Of a stretch of 64,000 nt of DNA, positions 1 through 10,128 are shown piece after piece. A program made the position numbers and the translations under genes. Origin of the DNA: Oceaniradius stylonematis (GTDB lineage Bacteria; Pseudomonadota; Alphaproteobacteria; Rhizobiales; Rhizobiaceae); contig NZ_QFWV02000008.1 in assembly GCF_003149475.2 (NCBI RefSeq), positions 433,657 to 497,656 of the forward strand, in the 5' to 3' direction. The notes beneath the pieces were generated by a model that searched no databases, had not been told where the DNA came from, and saw nothing but the letters and a program-made list of their open reading frames with translations. Position 1 is the first letter of the stretch, and the number at the start of each line of letters is the position of its first letter.

Positions 1-860
1 GTCGCTTTGTACTTCTCGATGATCTCGATCATGTTGGGCGGGCTGGCATTTTCCAGCAGCGTCGCGGTCGCGCCGAAACGCAGCGGAAAGATGGCCAGTC
101 CGCCCAGCCCGAACGTGAAGGCAAGCGGCGGCGAGCCGACGAAGACATCGTCGGGCGTCACGCCCAACACCTCGGCTGCATAGCCGTCGGCGATGATCAT
201 CAGATCGCGGTGGAAATGCATCGTCGCCTTGGGTTCGCCCGTCGATCCCGACGTGAAGCCGAGCAGCGCGACATCGTCCTGCGCAGTCTGGACGGCATCG
301 AACCGGACCGGCTTTTCAAGCGCCAGCTGGTCCAGTTCCGCGTCATGGTTGGAGGTGCCGTCAAAGCCGACGACACGTTTGAGGAACGCGTTTGTAGCGG
401 CACAGGCCGCCATTTCGTCCATCAGCCGCGTGTCGCACAGCGCAAAGGCGATCTCGGCCTTGTCGATATATTTGGACAGCTCCGCCGCGCGCAGCATCGG
501 CATCGAATTGACGACGACGGCGCCGGCCTTGGTCGCCGCCAGCCAGCAGGCGACCATCGCCGGATTGTTGGCCGAGCGGATCAGCACCCGGTTGCCCGGC
601 TTGACGCCGATATCGTCGACCAGCGCATGCGCCAGCCGGTTGGTCCAGTCGGTCAGTTCCTTGTAGGTCCGCCGCCGGCCATTGCCGATAAGCGCAGTGT
701 GGTCGCCAAAACCCTTGCCGACCATCGCATCGGTCAGTTCGACCGCCGCGTTCAACCGTTCGGGATAGTCGAAGCCGTCCAGCAGCAGATCCGGCCACTG
801 GTCGAGCGGCGGCAGGTTGTCACGCGTAAAGGTATCGGTATGGGCGGAGGGAGCGGGCAT
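1..860 (-). CDS. 2-aminobenzoate-CoA ligase-like AMP-forming aryl/acyl-CoA synthetase (C-terminus beyond left edge)
   Basis: Adenylates an aromatic acid, probably anthranilate, and forms the CoA thioester. The open frame runs from ATG at 860 to the window edge, so 286 codons are visible and the C-terminal cap domain is missing. The AMP-binding P-loop motif GFTSGSTGEPKATMHFHRD lies near residue 205. It is followed by a conserved LAFTFGLGGLAIFPLRFG stretch, as in benzoate/2-aminobenzoate-CoA ligases. It is the last visible gene of the minus-strand operon led by the aminobenzoyl-CoA monooxygenase/reductase and starts 3 nt after the cupin stop. That context is the main reason for choosing anthranilate over benzoate or salicylate as substrate; the sequence alone does not settle it. 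Confidence 0.8.
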   Translation of the reverse strand, partial: MPAPSAHTDTFTRDNLPPLDQWPDLLLDGFDYPERLNAAVELTDAMVGKGFGDHTALIGNGRRRTYKELTDWTNRLAHALVDDIGVKPGNRVLIRSANNPAMVACWLAATKAGAVVVNSMPMLRAAELSKYIDKAEIAFALCDTRLMDEMAACAATNAFLKRVVGFDGTSNHDAELDQLALEKPVRFDAVQTAQDDVALLGFTSGSTGEPKATMHFHRDLMIIADGYAAEVLGVTPDDVFVGSPPLAFTFGLGGLAIFPLRFGATATLLENASPPNMIEIIEKYKA

Positions 861-863
861 GGC

Positions 864-1313
864 TCACTCATTGGCTTCCGGTGGCAGGAAATCGACATCG
901 TGCTCGGCCGAGACTTTCACGACGGCCTCGACATCGGTCATGTTGTGCAGTTCTTCGAAGAGCTCTTTCAGCTTGCCCGCCGGCGAGACCCAGAACAGCG
1001 CCCGGCACGGCTTGTCCGACTTGTTGAAATAGCCATGCGGAATGCCGCGGGGCATGCGCACCAGATCGCCTTCACGCGCCTTGGTCCATTTGCCGTCGAG
1101 CTTGAGGTCCAGTTCGCCTTCCTGCACGAGAATGAACTCGTCCTGCGTCGGGTGGATGTGCACGGGCACGGCATCGCCGGGAGCCGAGTTCGTTTCAAAG
1201 GCGAATGTGCTCTCGCAAACCGCCTTCGGATAATAGGTCTGGCCGAGAATGTTCCAGGTCGTTTCCTTGTAGCCGACACCGTTTTCGGTGATGCCCTTTT
1301 CCAGCTCTTTCAT
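864..1313 (-). CDS. Small cupin-domain protein of the anthraniloyl-CoA operon
   Basis: A 149-residue single cupin. Metal-ligand motif 1 is HIHPTQDE with a following Glu, and motif 2 is MPRGIPHGYFN, so a mononuclear metal site (HxH...E...H) is intact. It closely resembles the second cupin of this window (14603-15040): both share GIT near the start, WN..G.TY.PK, HPTQDE, the RMP.G..HG.FN motif and a VDFLPP C-terminus. Its place between the acyl-CoA dehydrogenase and the aryl-CoA ligase suggests a catalytic or substrate-handling step in anthranilate breakdown. A dioxygenase, isomerase or hydrolase is possible and none is proven. Start ATG at 1313 follows a GGAGGAGAA Shine-Dalgarno. Confidence 0.8.
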   Translation of the reverse strand: MKELEKGITENGVGYKETTWNILGQTYYPKAVCESTFAFETNSAPGDAVPVHIHPTQDEFILVQEGELDLKLDGKWTKAREGDLVRMPRGIPHGYFNKSDKPCRALFWVSPAGKLKELFEELHNMTDVEAVVKVSAEHDVDFLPPEANE

Positions 1314-1331
1314 TGCAGTTCTCCTCCTTTT

Positions 1332-2477
1332 TCAGCCGCCGAGCGTCTGGCGGGCTATGACGACTTTCTGAACGTCCGATGCACCCTCGTAAATGCGCAG
1401 TGCCCGGATTTCGCGGTAGAGCGTCTCGACGGCATGGCCCGACCGGACGCCGTCGGCGCCATGAAGCTGGACGGCCTTGTCGATCACCTCTTGCGCCCGG
1501 TCGGTGGCGAAAAGCTTGGCCATCGCCGCCTCGCGGGTGATGCGCGGCGCACCCATGTCCTTGGTCCACGCGGCGCGGTAGATCAGAAGCGCCGCCGCAT
1601 CCACATCGAGCGCCATGTCGGCGATATGGCCCTGGACCATCTGCAGATCGGACAGCGGCGCGCCCTGCACATGACGTTTTGCAACCCGGCCGATCGACTC
1701 ATCGAGCGCCCGGCGCGCGAAGCCGAGCGCGGCTGCGCCGACGGTCGGGCGGAAGATGTCGAGCACCGACATGGCGATCCTGAACCCCTCGCCGGGATTG
1801 CCGATCATCGACGAAGCCGGGATCTTGCAGGCGGAAAAACGCAACGTCGCCAGCGGATGGGGCGCGATCGTCTCCAGCCGTTCGGTGACCTCGAAACCGT
1901 CGATGCCGGCGGGAACGATGAACGCCGAAAGGCCCTTGGCGCCCGGCGCTTCGCCGGTCCGCGCAAAGACCGTGTAGACGTCGGCGATGCCGCCATTGGA
2001 GATCCAGGTCTTTTCGCCATCGAGCACGAAGGCGTCGCCATCGCGTGTGGCGGTCATCGTGCTGTTGGCGACATCGGAGCCCGATTGCGGCTCGGTGAGC
2101 GCGAAGGCGGCAATCGCCTTGCCCGAGCGGGAAAGCGGCAGCCATTGCGCTTTCTGGTCGGACGACCCGAACAGCGAGATGGCGCCGGTACCGAGCCCCT
2201 GCATGGCAAACGCGAAATCGGCCAGCCCCTCATGGCGCGCCAGCGTTTCACGGATCAGGCACAGCGTCCTCACATCGAGCTTGCCGTCCTCTGCGCCGGT
2301 GTGCTCCAGGAACCCCGCCGCGCCGAGATCCGAGACCAGTGTGCGGCAGGCCGCATCCACGTCCGCATGATCGACGCCGCCCAGATGCCCGGCCGCCCAC
2401 CCATCGATTTCGTCCGCAAGCGCGCGATGCCGATCGTCGAAAAAGGGCCAGTCGAGGAAGCTCCGGTCCGCCATCAA
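1332..2477 (-). CDS. Acyl-CoA dehydrogenase
   Basis: A 381-residue FAD-dependent acyl-CoA dehydrogenase of normal length. The FAD/substrate signature [15 protein letters not shown] lies near residue 125, WISNGG near 160, and the C-terminal [18 protein letters not shown] carries the expected catalytic-base region. Its 5' end overlaps the crotonase stop (ATGATGGC versus TGA at 2474-2476), which suggests coupled translation; either of two adjacent ATGs could be used. In this operon it probably oxidises a CoA-bound ring or ring-opened intermediate of the 2-aminobenzoyl-CoA pathway. The exact substrate cannot be read from the sequence. Confidence 0.9.
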   Translation of the reverse strand: MMADRSFLDWPFFDDRHRALADEIDGWAAGHLGGVDHADVDAACRTLVSDLGAAGFLEHTGAEDGKLDVRTLCLIRETLARHEGLADFAFAMQGLGTGAISLFGSSDQKAQWLPLSRSGKAIAAFALTEPQSGSDVANSTMTATRDGDAFVLDGEKTWISNGGIADVYTVFARTGEAPGAKGLSAFIVPAGIDGFEVTERLETIAPHPLATLRFSACKIPASSMIGNPGEGFRIAMSVLDIFRPTVGAAALGFARRALDESIGRVAKRHVQGAPLSDLQMVQGHIADMALDVDAAALLIYRAAWTKDMGAPRITREAAMAKLFATDRAQEVIDKAVQLHGADGVRSGHAVETLYREIRALRIYEGASDVQKVVIARQTLGG

Positions 2478-3274
2478 TCGCCCTCGAAGACCGGTTTCTT
2501 CTTCGCCGCGAACGCCTCATAGGCGCGGCGGAAGTCGTTGCCCTGCATGCAGATGGCCTGCGCCTGCGCTTCGGCTTCGATCGCCTGATCGAGGGACATC
2601 GACCATTCCTGCGCCAGCATCGTCTTGGTCATGGCATTGGCGAATGTCGGCCCCGCACAGATGCGTTCGGCCAGTTCCATGGCCACCGATTCCAGTTCGG
2701 CCGCGTCCGACAGGCGATTGAAAAACCCCCAGGCATGGCCCTCTTCGGCACTCATGGACCGGCCCAGATACAGAAGCTCATTGGCCCGGCCCTGCCCGAT
2801 GATGCGCGGCAGCATGGCGCAGGCGCCCATGTCGCAGCCGGCAAGGCCGACCCGGTTGAATAGGAAGGCAACCTTGGCGTCCGGCGTTGCAACCCGCAGG
2901 TCCGACGCCATGGCGATGATCGCGCCGGCGCCCGCGCAAATCCCTTCGACGGCGGCGATGATCGGCTTGCCGCAATGGATCATCGCCTTGACCAGATCGC
3001 CCGTCATCCGGGTGAAGGCCAGAAGCTCCTTCATGCTCATCTGCGTCAGCGGCCCGATAATGTCGTGCACGTCACCGCCGGAACTGAAATTGCCGCCATT
3101 AGGCAGGAAAACCACGGCGTGCACCTCATCATCATAGTGAAGGTCGCGGAACCAGTCGCGCAGTTCCGCATAGCTCTCGAAGGTCAGCGGGTTCTTGCGT
3201 TCGGGACGGTTCAGCGCGATGCGTGCCACCGGCCCGTCGATCGTGCACTTGAAATGCTGTGTGTCGCTGCGCAT
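2474..3274 (-). CDS. Enoyl-CoA hydratase/isomerase (crotonase) family protein
   Basis: A 266-residue crotonase-fold enzyme. The oxyanion-hole segments are [10 protein letters not shown] near residue 65 and [18 protein letters not shown] near residue 110. The C-terminus [12 protein letters not shown] is typical of single-domain crotonases. Start ATG at 3274 lies 4 nt after the MarR stop; an upstream in-frame extension to 3388 would overlap the regulator and is unlikely. The expected role is hydration of an alpha,beta-unsaturated CoA ester, or hydrolytic ring opening as done by BadI/MenB-type crotonases, in the anthraniloyl-CoA pathway. Which of these it does is not clear. Confidence 0.88.
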   Translation of the reverse strand: MRSDTQHFKCTIDGPVARIALNRPERKNPLTFESYAELRDWFRDLHYDDEVHAVVFLPNGGNFSSGGDVHDIIGPLTQMSMKELLAFTRMTGDLVKAMIHCGKPIIAAVEGICAGAGAIIAMASDLRVATPDAKVAFLFNRVGLAGCDMGACAMLPRIIGQGRANELLYLGRSMSAEEGHAWGFFNRLSDAAELESVAMELAERICAGPTFANAMTKTMLAQEWSMSLDQAIEAEAQAQAICMQGNDFRRAYEAFAAKKKPVFEGD

Positions 3275-3278
3275 GGCC

Positions 3279-3752
3279 CTAGTCTCCGCCTTCGCCAAGA
3301 TGTTCGGACACGCCGTCGAGCAATTCGCCAAAGCCGTCCAGTTCGTCCGGACCGAGGCCGCCGAGCATCTCGTCGAGCCAGGCCTCATGGGCTTGCGCCA
3401 GTTCGGCGAAGGCCGACTGGCCCGCCGGCGTCAGCCGCACCAGTTGCGCCCGGCGGTCGCCGGGCACCGCAACCCGAAGCGCCAGCCCGTCCTGCGTCAG
3501 ACGGTCGACGATGCCGGTGACATTGCCGTTGGACACTTTCAGAAGGCCGGAGATTTCGCTCATCTTCAGACCGTCGGGAAACCGGGCCAGCGCCGACATG
3601 ACATCGAAACGCGGCAGGGTGGACCCGTATTGGTCGCGCAGCCGCCGCCGGATCTCGGCTTCGATCGAGCTTTGCGCCTTCAAAAACCGCAGCCACAGAC
3701 GCAGCCTCTGCTTGGAGAGCGGTTCGCTGGTCGGGTGGGTCTTGGGCATCAT
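3279..3752 (-). CDS. MarR-family transcriptional regulator
   Basis: A 157-residue winged-helix regulator. The DNA-binding core is [20 protein letters not shown], followed by the wing [14 protein letters not shown]. It starts with two Met codons overlapping the SDR stop (ATGA at 3749-3752), so it is embedded and translationally coupled in the operon it probably controls. MarR proteins in aromatic-acid operons (BadR, HcaR, CouR) are usually released from DNA by the aryl-CoA thioester. Anthraniloyl-CoA or a later CoA ester is the obvious candidate effector here, by inference. The palindrome at 6845-6872 is its likely operator. Confidence 0.9.
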   Translation of the reverse strand: MMPKTHPTSEPLSKQRLRLWLRFLKAQSSIEAEIRRRLRDQYGSTLPRFDVMSALARFPDGLKMSEISGLLKVSNGNVTGIVDRLTQDGLALRVAVPGDRRAQLVRLTPAGQSAFAELAQAHEAWLDEMLGGLGPDELDGFGELLDGVSEHLGEGGD

Positions 3753-4504
3753 ATCTCGCCCCCGGATATGCTCAGCGCGTGGCCGTTGACGGACCGGGCG
3801 GCGTCGCTGGCCAGCCACAGCGCGGTCTGCGCCACCTCGTCGGGCTGGATGAAACGTCCCTGCGGGTTGCCGGCACGCAGCGATTTTGCGGCCTCTTCGG
3901 CGCTCTTGCCGGTTTTCGCCACGATCGTTTCGATGGACCGATCCAGAAGCGGTGTCTCGATGAAGCCGGGGCAGATGGCATTCACGGTGATGCCGGTGCG
4001 CGCCAGTTCGATCGCCAGCGCCCGCGTCAGCCCGACGACGCCGTGCTTGGCGGCGCAATAGCCCGACACATAGCCATAACCCTTCAGCCCGGCTGTCGAG
4101 GCGGTGGCGATCATGCGTCCCCAGCCAAGCGCCTGCATGTCGGCAAGCGCGGCCTTGTAGGCGTTGAAGACGCCCGTGACGTTGACCGCAAGCATGACAT
4201 CGAGATCGATCGCCTGCATCGCCGCGAACGGTTTGGACGCGGCGTCGCCGGCATTGGCGACAACGATCGACACCGGCCCGCAGGCGTCCCGCGCAGCCTC
4301 GAAGGCCTTTGTCACCGCGTCGGCGTCGGTGACATCGCATAGCTGGTAGCCGATCCTTTCATGTTCGGCCTGCGCGCGTAGCGGCTCTTCGCGCCGGCCC
4401 ATCACGGTGACCACCGCGCCGGCATCGGCGAAGGCGCGCGCGGTCGCCGCCCCGACGCCAGAGCCACCGCCCGTTATCACCGCATGCCGGCCATCGAGCG
4501 TCAT
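3749..4504 (-). CDS. Short-chain dehydrogenase/reductase
   Basis: A 251-residue classical SDR. The cofactor-binding motif TGGGSGVG is near residue 13, NAG(D) near 85, and the catalytic Ser ... YCAAKHG (YxxxK) near 150-160. An [12 protein letters not shown] loop and a C-terminal ISGGEI complete it. Start ATG at 4504 overlaps the TGA of the upstream monooxygenase/reductase. In the pathway it could reduce the 5-oxo group of 2-amino-5-oxocyclohexenoyl-CoA or oxidise a 3-hydroxyacyl-CoA; the direction is inferred from position only. Confidence 0.88.
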   Translation of the reverse strand: MTLDGRHAVITGGGSGVGAATARAFADAGAVVTVMGRREEPLRAQAEHERIGYQLCDVTDADAVTKAFEAARDACGPVSIVVANAGDAASKPFAAMQAIDLDVMLAVNVTGVFNAYKAALADMQALGWGRMIATASTAGLKGYGYVSGYCAAKHGVVGLTRALAIELARTGITVNAICPGFIETPLLDRSIETIVAKTGKSAEEAAKSLRAGNPQGRFIQPDEVAQTALWLASDAARSVNGHALSISGGEI

Positions 4505-6795
4505 ACGCGCACCGCCATGTCCGCCTCGCGGTCGGCCAGCCGCCAAAGCTGGTCGCGGCCGGCGAGATAGGGATCGGGCCATTTCTCGTGGCGGTCGCCG
4601 ATCGCGGCGCCGGCGTGAACGGTCCAGTAGGGATCGGCCAGATGCGGCCGTGCCAGGCAGACCAGATCGGCGCGTCCCGCCATCAGGATCGAATTGACGT
4701 GATCGGCTTCGTAGATGTTGCCGACCGCCATGGTGGCGACCCCGGTCTCGTTGCGGATGCGGTCGGAGAACGGCGTCTGGAACATGCGGCCATAGACCGG
4801 CCGGGCATCGGTCGAGGTCTGGCCGGCCGAAACATCGATGATATCGGCGCCGGCCTGCTCGAACATGCGCGCGATCTCGACCGCTTCATCCGGCGTCACG
4901 CCTTCCTCGCCGACCCAGTCGTGCGCGGAAATCCGCACCGACATCGGCTTGTCGGCGGGCCATGCCGCGCGCATCGCCGCGAACAGTTCCAGCGGCCAGC
5001 GCATCCGGTTTTCGAGGCTGCCGCCATACGCGTCGCTGCGCCGGTTGGACAATGGCGAGATGAAGGACGAGACCAGATAGCCGTGCGCCGCGTGCAGCTC
5101 GATCATGTCGAAGCCGGCCCGGTCCGCCATTTCGGCCGCGGCGACGAACTGGTCGCGCACCATGTCCATGTCGGCCCGGCTCATCTCGCGCGGCGCCGGG
5201 TTGCGGTCCGACCACGGGATCGGTGACGCCGAGACGGTTTCCCAATTGCCGTCGGGCAACGGCGCGTCCATTTCCTCCCACCCAAGCTGGGTCGAGCCCT
5301 TGCGGCCCGAATGGCCGATCTGGCAGCAGATTTTCGCGTCGGTCTCGGCGTGAACGAACTCGGTCAGCCGGCGCCAGGCGGCTTCATGGTCGGGCGCGTA
5401 AAGTCCCGGGCAGCCGGGCGTGATCCGCCCTTCGGGAGAGACGCAGGTCATCTCGGTATAGACGAGCCCCGCCCCGCCCTTGGCGCGCTCCGCGTAATGG
5501 ACGAAATGCCAGTCGGTCGGACAACCGTCGACGGCCTTATACTGGGCCATGGGCGAAACGACGACGCGGTTCTTGAGGTCCATGCGGCGCAGCCTGAACG
5601 GCGCGAACATCGGCGCGCGCACCGGCGCGTTGGCGCCAACGCCCGCCTTTTCCTGAAACCATTTCTCCGCCGAGCGCAGCCAGTCGGGATCGCGCAGGCG
5701 CAGATTTTCATGGCTGATCCGCTGCGACCGGGTCAGCATCGAATAGTAGAACTGCACCGGATCGAGATGCAGATAGCGATCGACATGCTCGAACCATTCC
5801 AGCGAGTTGCGCGCCGCCGATTGCAGCCGCAGCACTTCCAGCCGCCGTTCGTCCTCATATTTGGCGAACGCCGCCGTCATATCGGCCTCGGTGTGCAGAT
5901 ATTCGGCGAGCGCGATGGCGGATTCGAACGCCAGCTTGGTGCCCGACCCGATGGAGAAATGCGCGGTCGCCGCCGCATCGCCCAGCAGAACGACGTTCTC
6001 GTGGCTCCACTTTTCGCACAGCACCCGGGGAAAACGCAGCCAGGCCGAACCGCGAATGTGGTTGGCGTTGGTCATCAGACTGTGACCGCCCAGATGATCC
6101 TTGAAGATCGCCTCGCAGACGGCGATGCTCTCTTCTTGGCTCATCTGCCCGAAGCCGAACGCGTCGAACGTGTCCTGCGCGCACTCGACGATGAACGTCG
6201 CGGTGTCGTCATCGAACTGGTAGGCGTGGGCCCAGACCCAGCCATGTTCGGTCTGCTCGAATATGAAGGTGAAGGCGTCGGCGAAGGTCTGGCGCGTGCC
6301 GAGCCAGACGAACTGGCACAGCCGCTGCTCGATGTCCGGCTTGAACGTGTCGGCGTAGAGCGTCCGCGTCTTGGAGTTCAGCCCGTCGCTGGCGACGACA
6401 AGATCGAAGTCGCGCCGGTAATCCTCGGCGCTCTCGATCTCGGTCTCAAAGCGCATCTCGATGCCCAGTTCGCGGGCGCGATCCTGCAGCAGCTCCAGCA
6501 GCTTCATGCGGCCGATGCCGCAAAAGCCGTGCCCGGTGGAGACCAGCCGCTGCCCCTGGAAATGAAGCGCGATATCGTCCCAATAGGCGAAGTTCGCGCC
6601 GATTGCCCTGGCGCTGGCCGGGTCGTTGTCCGCCAGATTCTCCAGCGTCTCGTCGGACAGAACCACGCCCCATCCGAACGTGTCGTCCGGCCGGTTGCGC
6701 TCGATGACGACGATGTCGTGCGACGGATCCCGAAGCTTCATCGAGATCGCGAAATACAGGCCTGCCGGCCCTCCTCCCAGGCATGCGATGCGCAT
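4501..6795 (-). CDS. 2-aminobenzoyl-CoA monooxygenase/reductase (FAD monooxygenase fused to old-yellow-enzyme domain)
   Basis: A 764-residue fusion. Residues 1-390 are a PHBH-like FAD monooxygenase: dinucleotide motif [12 protein letters not shown] near residue 5, VASDGLNS near 160, and [20 protein letters not shown] near 290. From about residue 405 follows an FMN/OYE domain with [29 protein letters not shown] and [13 protein letters not shown]. This architecture is known from Azoarcus evansii 2-aminobenzoyl-CoA monooxygenase/reductase and from salicylyl-CoA 5-hydroxylases. The neighbouring kynureninase and aminobenzoate ligase favour the former. It would hydroxylate anthraniloyl-CoA and reduce the ring to a non-aromatic 5-oxo product. 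Start ATG at 6795 follows GGCAGGGAGAGGCAG; it is first in its operon. Confidence 0.88.
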   Translation of the reverse strand: MRIACLGGGPAGLYFAISMKLRDPSHDIVVIERNRPDDTFGWGVVLSDETLENLADNDPASARAIGANFAYWDDIALHFQGQRLVSTGHGFCGIGRMKLLELLQDRARELGIEMRFETEIESAEDYRRDFDLVVASDGLNSKTRTLYADTFKPDIEQRLCQFVWLGTRQTFADAFTFIFEQTEHGWVWAHAYQFDDDTATFIVECAQDTFDAFGFGQMSQEESIAVCEAIFKDHLGGHSLMTNANHIRGSAWLRFPRVLCEKWSHENVVLLGDAAATAHFSIGSGTKLAFESAIALAEYLHTEADMTAAFAKYEDERRLEVLRLQSAARNSLEWFEHVDRYLHLDPVQFYYSMLTRSQRISHENLRLRDPDWLRSAEKWFQEKAGVGANAPVRAPMFAPFRLRRMDLKNRVVVSPMAQYKAVDGCPTDWHFVHYAERAKGGAGLVYTEMTCVSPEGRITPGCPGLYAPDHEAAWRRLTEFVHAETDAKICCQIGHSGRKGSTQLGWEEMDAPLPDGNWETVSASPIPWSDRNPAPREMSRADMDMVRDQFVAAAEMADRAGFDMIELHAAHGYLVSSFISPLSNRRSDAYGGSLENRMRWPLELFAAMRAAWPADKPMSVRISAHDWVGEEGVTPDEAVEIARMFEQAGADIIDVSAGQTSTDARPVYGRMFQTPFSDRIRNETGVATMAVGNIYEADHVNSILMAGRADLVCLARPHLADPYWTVHAGAAIGDRHEKWPDPYLAGRDQLWRLADREADMAVRV

Positions 6796-6844
6796 CTGCC
6801 TCTCCCTGCCTCTGGGATCGAAGCGTGGCACGAGGTTCAATCTA

Positions 6845-6872
6845 TTTCAAGCATAAAATTTCTTGCTTGAAA
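6845..6872. promoter_or_regulatory. Perfect inverted repeat in the divergent promoter, probable MarR operator
   Basis: Arms TTTCAAGCA (6845-6853) and TGCTTGAAA (6864-6872) are perfect inverse complements around a 10-nt AT-rich spacer. They lie in the 129-nt gap between the divergent monooxygenase/reductase and glutaryl-CoA dehydrogenase genes, in otherwise GC-rich DNA. Length and symmetry fit a MarR dimer site, and the operon encodes a MarR protein. Binding is inferred. Confidence 0.7.
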
Positions 6873-6924
6873 CATATCGCTCGGAACGATAGCCTCCGCG
6901 CACCGCAGCAAAGGGAGATCGCCG

Positions 6925-8157
6925 ATGGCCGATGCAGCGACGCATGTGGGGCAGACGCCCGAAACCGCCCGCGCCCGCCCGGCACGGCTGAACTGGGAGG
7001 ACCCGTTTCTCATCGACGACCAGTTGACCGACGAGGAACGGATGATCCGCGACAGCGCCGCGGCCTATTGTCAGGATCGGCTGTCGTCGCGCGTCGTCGA
7101 AGCCAACCGGCACGAAGTGTTCCATCGCGAAATCATGAATGAAATGGGCGAGTTGGGCCTGCTCGGCTCGACCATCCCCGAGGAGTATGGCGGCGTCGGC
7201 GCCAACTATGTCGGCTACGGCCTGGTCGCCCGCGAGGTCGAGCGCATCGATTCGGGTTACCGCTCGGCCCTGTCGGTCCAGTCCAGCCTCGTCATGCACC
7301 CGATCTTCGCTTATGGCACCGATTCCCAGCGGTCGAAATTTCTGCCCAGGCTGGCAAGCGGCGAATGGGTCGGCTGCTTCGGCCTGACCGAGCCCGATCA
7401 CGGCTCCGACCCCGGCGGCATGACCACCCGCGCCAAACCGGTCGATGGCGGTTACCGGCTGTCGGGCGCCAAGAACTGGATCACCAACAGCCCGATCGCA
7501 GATGTCTTCATCGTGTGGGCCAAGTCCGATGCACATGACAACGCCATCAAGGGGTTCATTCTTGAGCGCGGAATGGACGGGCTGGAAACACCGAAGATCG
7601 AGGGCAAGTTCAGCCTGCGCGCCTCGACCACCGGCATGATCCAGATGGACGAGGTCTTCGTGCCCCAGGACAATCTGCTGCCGCACGCCGAGGGCCTGGC
7701 CGGCCCGTTCGGCTGCCTCAACCGCGCCCGCTACGGCATCGCCTGGGGCGCGATGGGCGCCGCCGAAGCCTGCTGGTTTGCGGCGCGCGACTATACGATG
7801 GACCGCAAGCAGTTCGGCAAGCCGCTTGCGGCCACCCAGCTGATCCAGAAGAAGCTGGCCGACATGCAGACCGATATCAGCCTGGGCCTTCTGGGCGCGC
7901 TCAGGCTGGGCCGGATGATCGACGATCACACGGCTTCAGCCGAACTGATCAGCCTGATGAAGCGGAACAATTGCGGCAGGGCGCTGGCGATCGCGCGCGA
8001 GGCGCGCGACATGCATGGCGGCAACGGCATTTCGGACGAATATGGCGTCATCCGGCACGTGATGAACCTCGAGGCGGTCAACACCTATGAGGGCACGCAC
8101 GACGTGCACGCGCTGATCCTCGGCCGCGGCCAGACCGGCCTGCAGGCGTTCCAGTAA
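6925..8157 (+). CDS. gcdH: Glutaryl-CoA dehydrogenase
   Basis: Oxidatively decarboxylates glutaryl-CoA to crotonyl-CoA using FAD. The 410-residue protein has the family opening [11 protein letters not shown] ([20 protein letters not shown]), [14 protein letters not shown] near residue 150, and the family-typical [20 protein letters not shown]. The catalytic Glu region is [17 protein letters not shown] strong SD (AAGGGAG) precedes ATG at 6925. It diverges from the anthraniloyl-CoA operon across a shared operator and is followed 3 nt later by the hydratase/dehydrogenase fusion. This context suggests that anthranilate, via a pimelyl-type CoA ester, is funnelled to glutaryl-CoA. Lysine or tryptophan breakdown by other routes is an alternative use. 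Confidence 0.93.
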   Translation: MADAATHVGQTPETARARPARLNWEDPFLIDDQLTDEERMIRDSAAAYCQDRLSSRVVEANRHEVFHREIMNEMGELGLLGSTIPEEYGGVGANYVGYGLVAREVERIDSGYRSALSVQSSLVMHPIFAYGTDSQRSKFLPRLASGEWVGCFGLTEPDHGSDPGGMTTRAKPVDGGYRLSGAKNWITNSPIADVFIVWAKSDAHDNAIKGFILERGMDGLETPKIEGKFSLRASTTGMIQMDEVFVPQDNLLPHAEGLAGPFGCLNRARYGIAWGAMGAAEACWFAARDYTMDRKQFGKPLAATQLIQKKLADMQTDISLGLLGALRLGRMIDDHTASAELISLMKRNNCGRALAIAREARDMHGGNGISDEYGVIRHVMNLEAVNTYEGTHDVHALILGRGQTGLQAFQ

Positions 8158-8160
8158 GCC

Positions 8161-10122
8161 ATGGCCGTCACGCTTGAACGGGACGGCGATTGCGCCGTCG
8201 TCACGATCGACAACCCGCCGGTGAATGCGGCGTCACACGCCGTCCGCCAGGGGTTGATGGAAGCCGTTGCTACCTGCGACGCCGACCCGGCCGTCCGCAC
8301 CGTCATCCTGCGCTGCACGGGCCGGACATTCGTCGCCGGCGCCGATATTCGCGAGTTCGGCCAGCCGCCGAAGGAACCGCATCTGCCCGACGTGGTCGCG
8401 GCGATCGAGACAGCCGACACGCCATGGATCGCCGCGATCCACGGCACCGCGCTTGGAGGCGGGCTCGAACTGGCCATGGCATGCCGCGCGCGGATTGCCG
8501 CCGACGACGCAAAATTGGGTCTGCCGGAAGTCAATCTCGGCCTGATCCCCGGTGCCGGCGGCACAGTGCGGTTGCCGCGTCTGGTGCCGGCAGAGACCGC
8601 GCTGACGATGGTCGCCGGCGGAAAGCCGGTCGGCGCGGCGCAGGCGCATCGCGCCGGGCTGGTTGATGAAGTCGCCGAAGGCGACCTTCTGGCCGCCGCA
8701 CGGGACATGGCGCGATCGACGACCGGCGACGAGCCGCGAACGCTTGAACGTCCGGTCCGGCACCCGGCGGATGCGGACTCCTTCGCCGCCCAGAAGGCCA
8801 AGCTGATTGCCAAGGCGCGCGGGCAGCAATCGATCGAAGCGGCCGTGCACGCCGTCGCACGCGCTCTCGAATTGCCGGCCGACGAGGCTCTGGCCGCCGA
8901 GCGCGATGCTTTCCTTGAATTGAAAGCCTCCGATCAGTCGGCGGCGCTGCGGCACATCTTCATGGCGGAACGGGCGACGCTGTCCGATCCGCGCTGCAAG
9001 GGCAGACCGCACCCGTTCGGCACTGTCGGCGTGATCGGCGGCGGCACCATGGGCGCAGGCATCGCTGCGGCCTGCCTTCTGTCCGGTCTGACCGTGATCC
9101 TCGTCGAGCGCGACGGCGAAGCCGCGCAGGCCGCACACGAACGCGTGTCGTCGATCCTCGATCAAAGCGCCAGGCGCGGCATCGTCGATGAGACGATGCG
9201 CGCCGCTATCGGCAACCGCTTTTCGGCCCATGACGGCTATGCCCCGCTGTCGCGGGCCGATCTGGTCATCGAGGCGATCTTCGAGGAGATGGACGTCAAG
9301 AAAGCCGTTTTCGCCACCCTCGACACTGTCACAAAGGCCGATGCGATCCTGGCGACCAACACTTCCTATCTCGACGTCAACGCCATCGCGTCCACTGTCG
9401 CCGATCCCTCGCGTGTCATCGGTCTGCACTTCTTTTCGCCGGCCCACATCATGAAGCTTCTGGAAATCGTCGTGCCGGACCGCGTCGCCGACGATGTCGT
9501 GGCCACCGCCGCGGCATTCGCAAAGCGCCTGAGAAAAACCGCGGTCCTGTCCGGTGTGTGCGACGGTTTTATCGCAAACCGCATCATGTCCGCCTATCGG
9601 CGGGAGGCCGATTACCTGATCGAGGACGGCGCACTGCCCGCAGATGTCGACCGCGCCATGCGCGACTTCGGCTTTCCCATGGGCGTCTTCGAGATGCAGG
9701 ATCTGGCCGGCCTCGACATCGCCTGGGCGATGCGCAAGCGGCGCGCCGCCACCCGCGATCCAAACGAACGCTATGTGGCGATCGCCGACAAGCTCTGCGA
9801 ACAGGGCCGCTTCGGCCGCAAGACCGGCGCCGGCTGGTATCGCTACGAAGACGCAAAGCCGGTTGCCGATCCCGAGGTGACCGCGCTGATCGACGCCGAA
9901 CGCGCACGCAAGGGCATCGAGCCCGCCAGTCTGCCGGACGACGCGATCATGGACCGCATCGTGTCGGCCATGCAGAGCGAGGCGCAAAAGGTTCTCGACG
10001 AAGGCATTGCGTCCGGGCCGGGCGATATCGATGTCGTCATGACCAGCGGCTACGGGTTTCCGCGCTGGCGCGGCGGGCCGATGTTCATGAAGGCGCGGCA
10101 GGACGCCGGGGAGCGCGCCTAG
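8161..10122 (+). CDS. Bifunctional enoyl-CoA hydratase/3-hydroxyacyl-CoA dehydrogenase (FadJ/FadB-like)
   Basis: A 653-residue two-domain beta-oxidation enzyme. The crotonase domain (about 1-190) has FVAGADIREF and HGTALGGGLELAMAC. The NAD-binding 3-hydroxyacyl-CoA dehydrogenase domain starts near residue 285 with VGVIGGGTMGAGIA, contains GLHFFSPAHIMKLLEIV near 420, and ends with two C-terminal 3HCDH modules including the GYGFPRWRGGPM motif. It is the second gene of the gcdH operon (3-nt gap) and can carry crotonyl-CoA on to acetoacetyl-CoA or process longer dicarboxylyl-CoA intermediates. No thiolase is encoded in the window. It ends only 6 nt from the convergent kynureninase. Confidence 0.93.
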   Translation: MAVTLERDGDCAVVTIDNPPVNAASHAVRQGLMEAVATCDADPAVRTVILRCTGRTFVAGADIREFGQPPKEPHLPDVVAAIETADTPWIAAIHGTALGGGLELAMACRARIAADDAKLGLPEVNLGLIPGAGGTVRLPRLVPAETALTMVAGGKPVGAAQAHRAGLVDEVAEGDLLAAARDMARSTTGDEPRTLERPVRHPADADSFAAQKAKLIAKARGQQSIEAAVHAVARALELPADEALAAERDAFLELKASDQSAALRHIFMAERATLSDPRCKGRPHPFGTVGVIGGGTMGAGIAAACLLSGLTVILVERDGEAAQAAHERVSSILDQSARRGIVDETMRAAIGNRFSAHDGYAPLSRADLVIEAIFEEMDVKKAVFATLDTVTKADAILATNTSYLDVNAIASTVADPSRVIGLHFFSPAHIMKLLEIVVPDRVADDVVATAAAFAKRLRKTAVLSGVCDGFIANRIMSAYRREADYLIEDGALPADVDRAMRDFGFPMGVFEMQDLAGLDIAWAMRKRRAATRDPNERYVAIADKLCEQGRFGRKTGAGWYRYEDAKPVADPEVTALIDAERARKGIEPASLPDDAIMDRIVSAMQSEAQKVLDEGIASGPGDIDVVMTSGYGFPRWRGGPMFMKARQDAGERA

Positions 10123-10128
10123 CGCAGG

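Noticed and set aside
210..2522. A 770-codon plus-strand frame over the left end
   Set aside because: It is the antisense shadow of the ligase, cupin and acyl-CoA dehydrogenase genes, which have canonical motifs on the minus strand.
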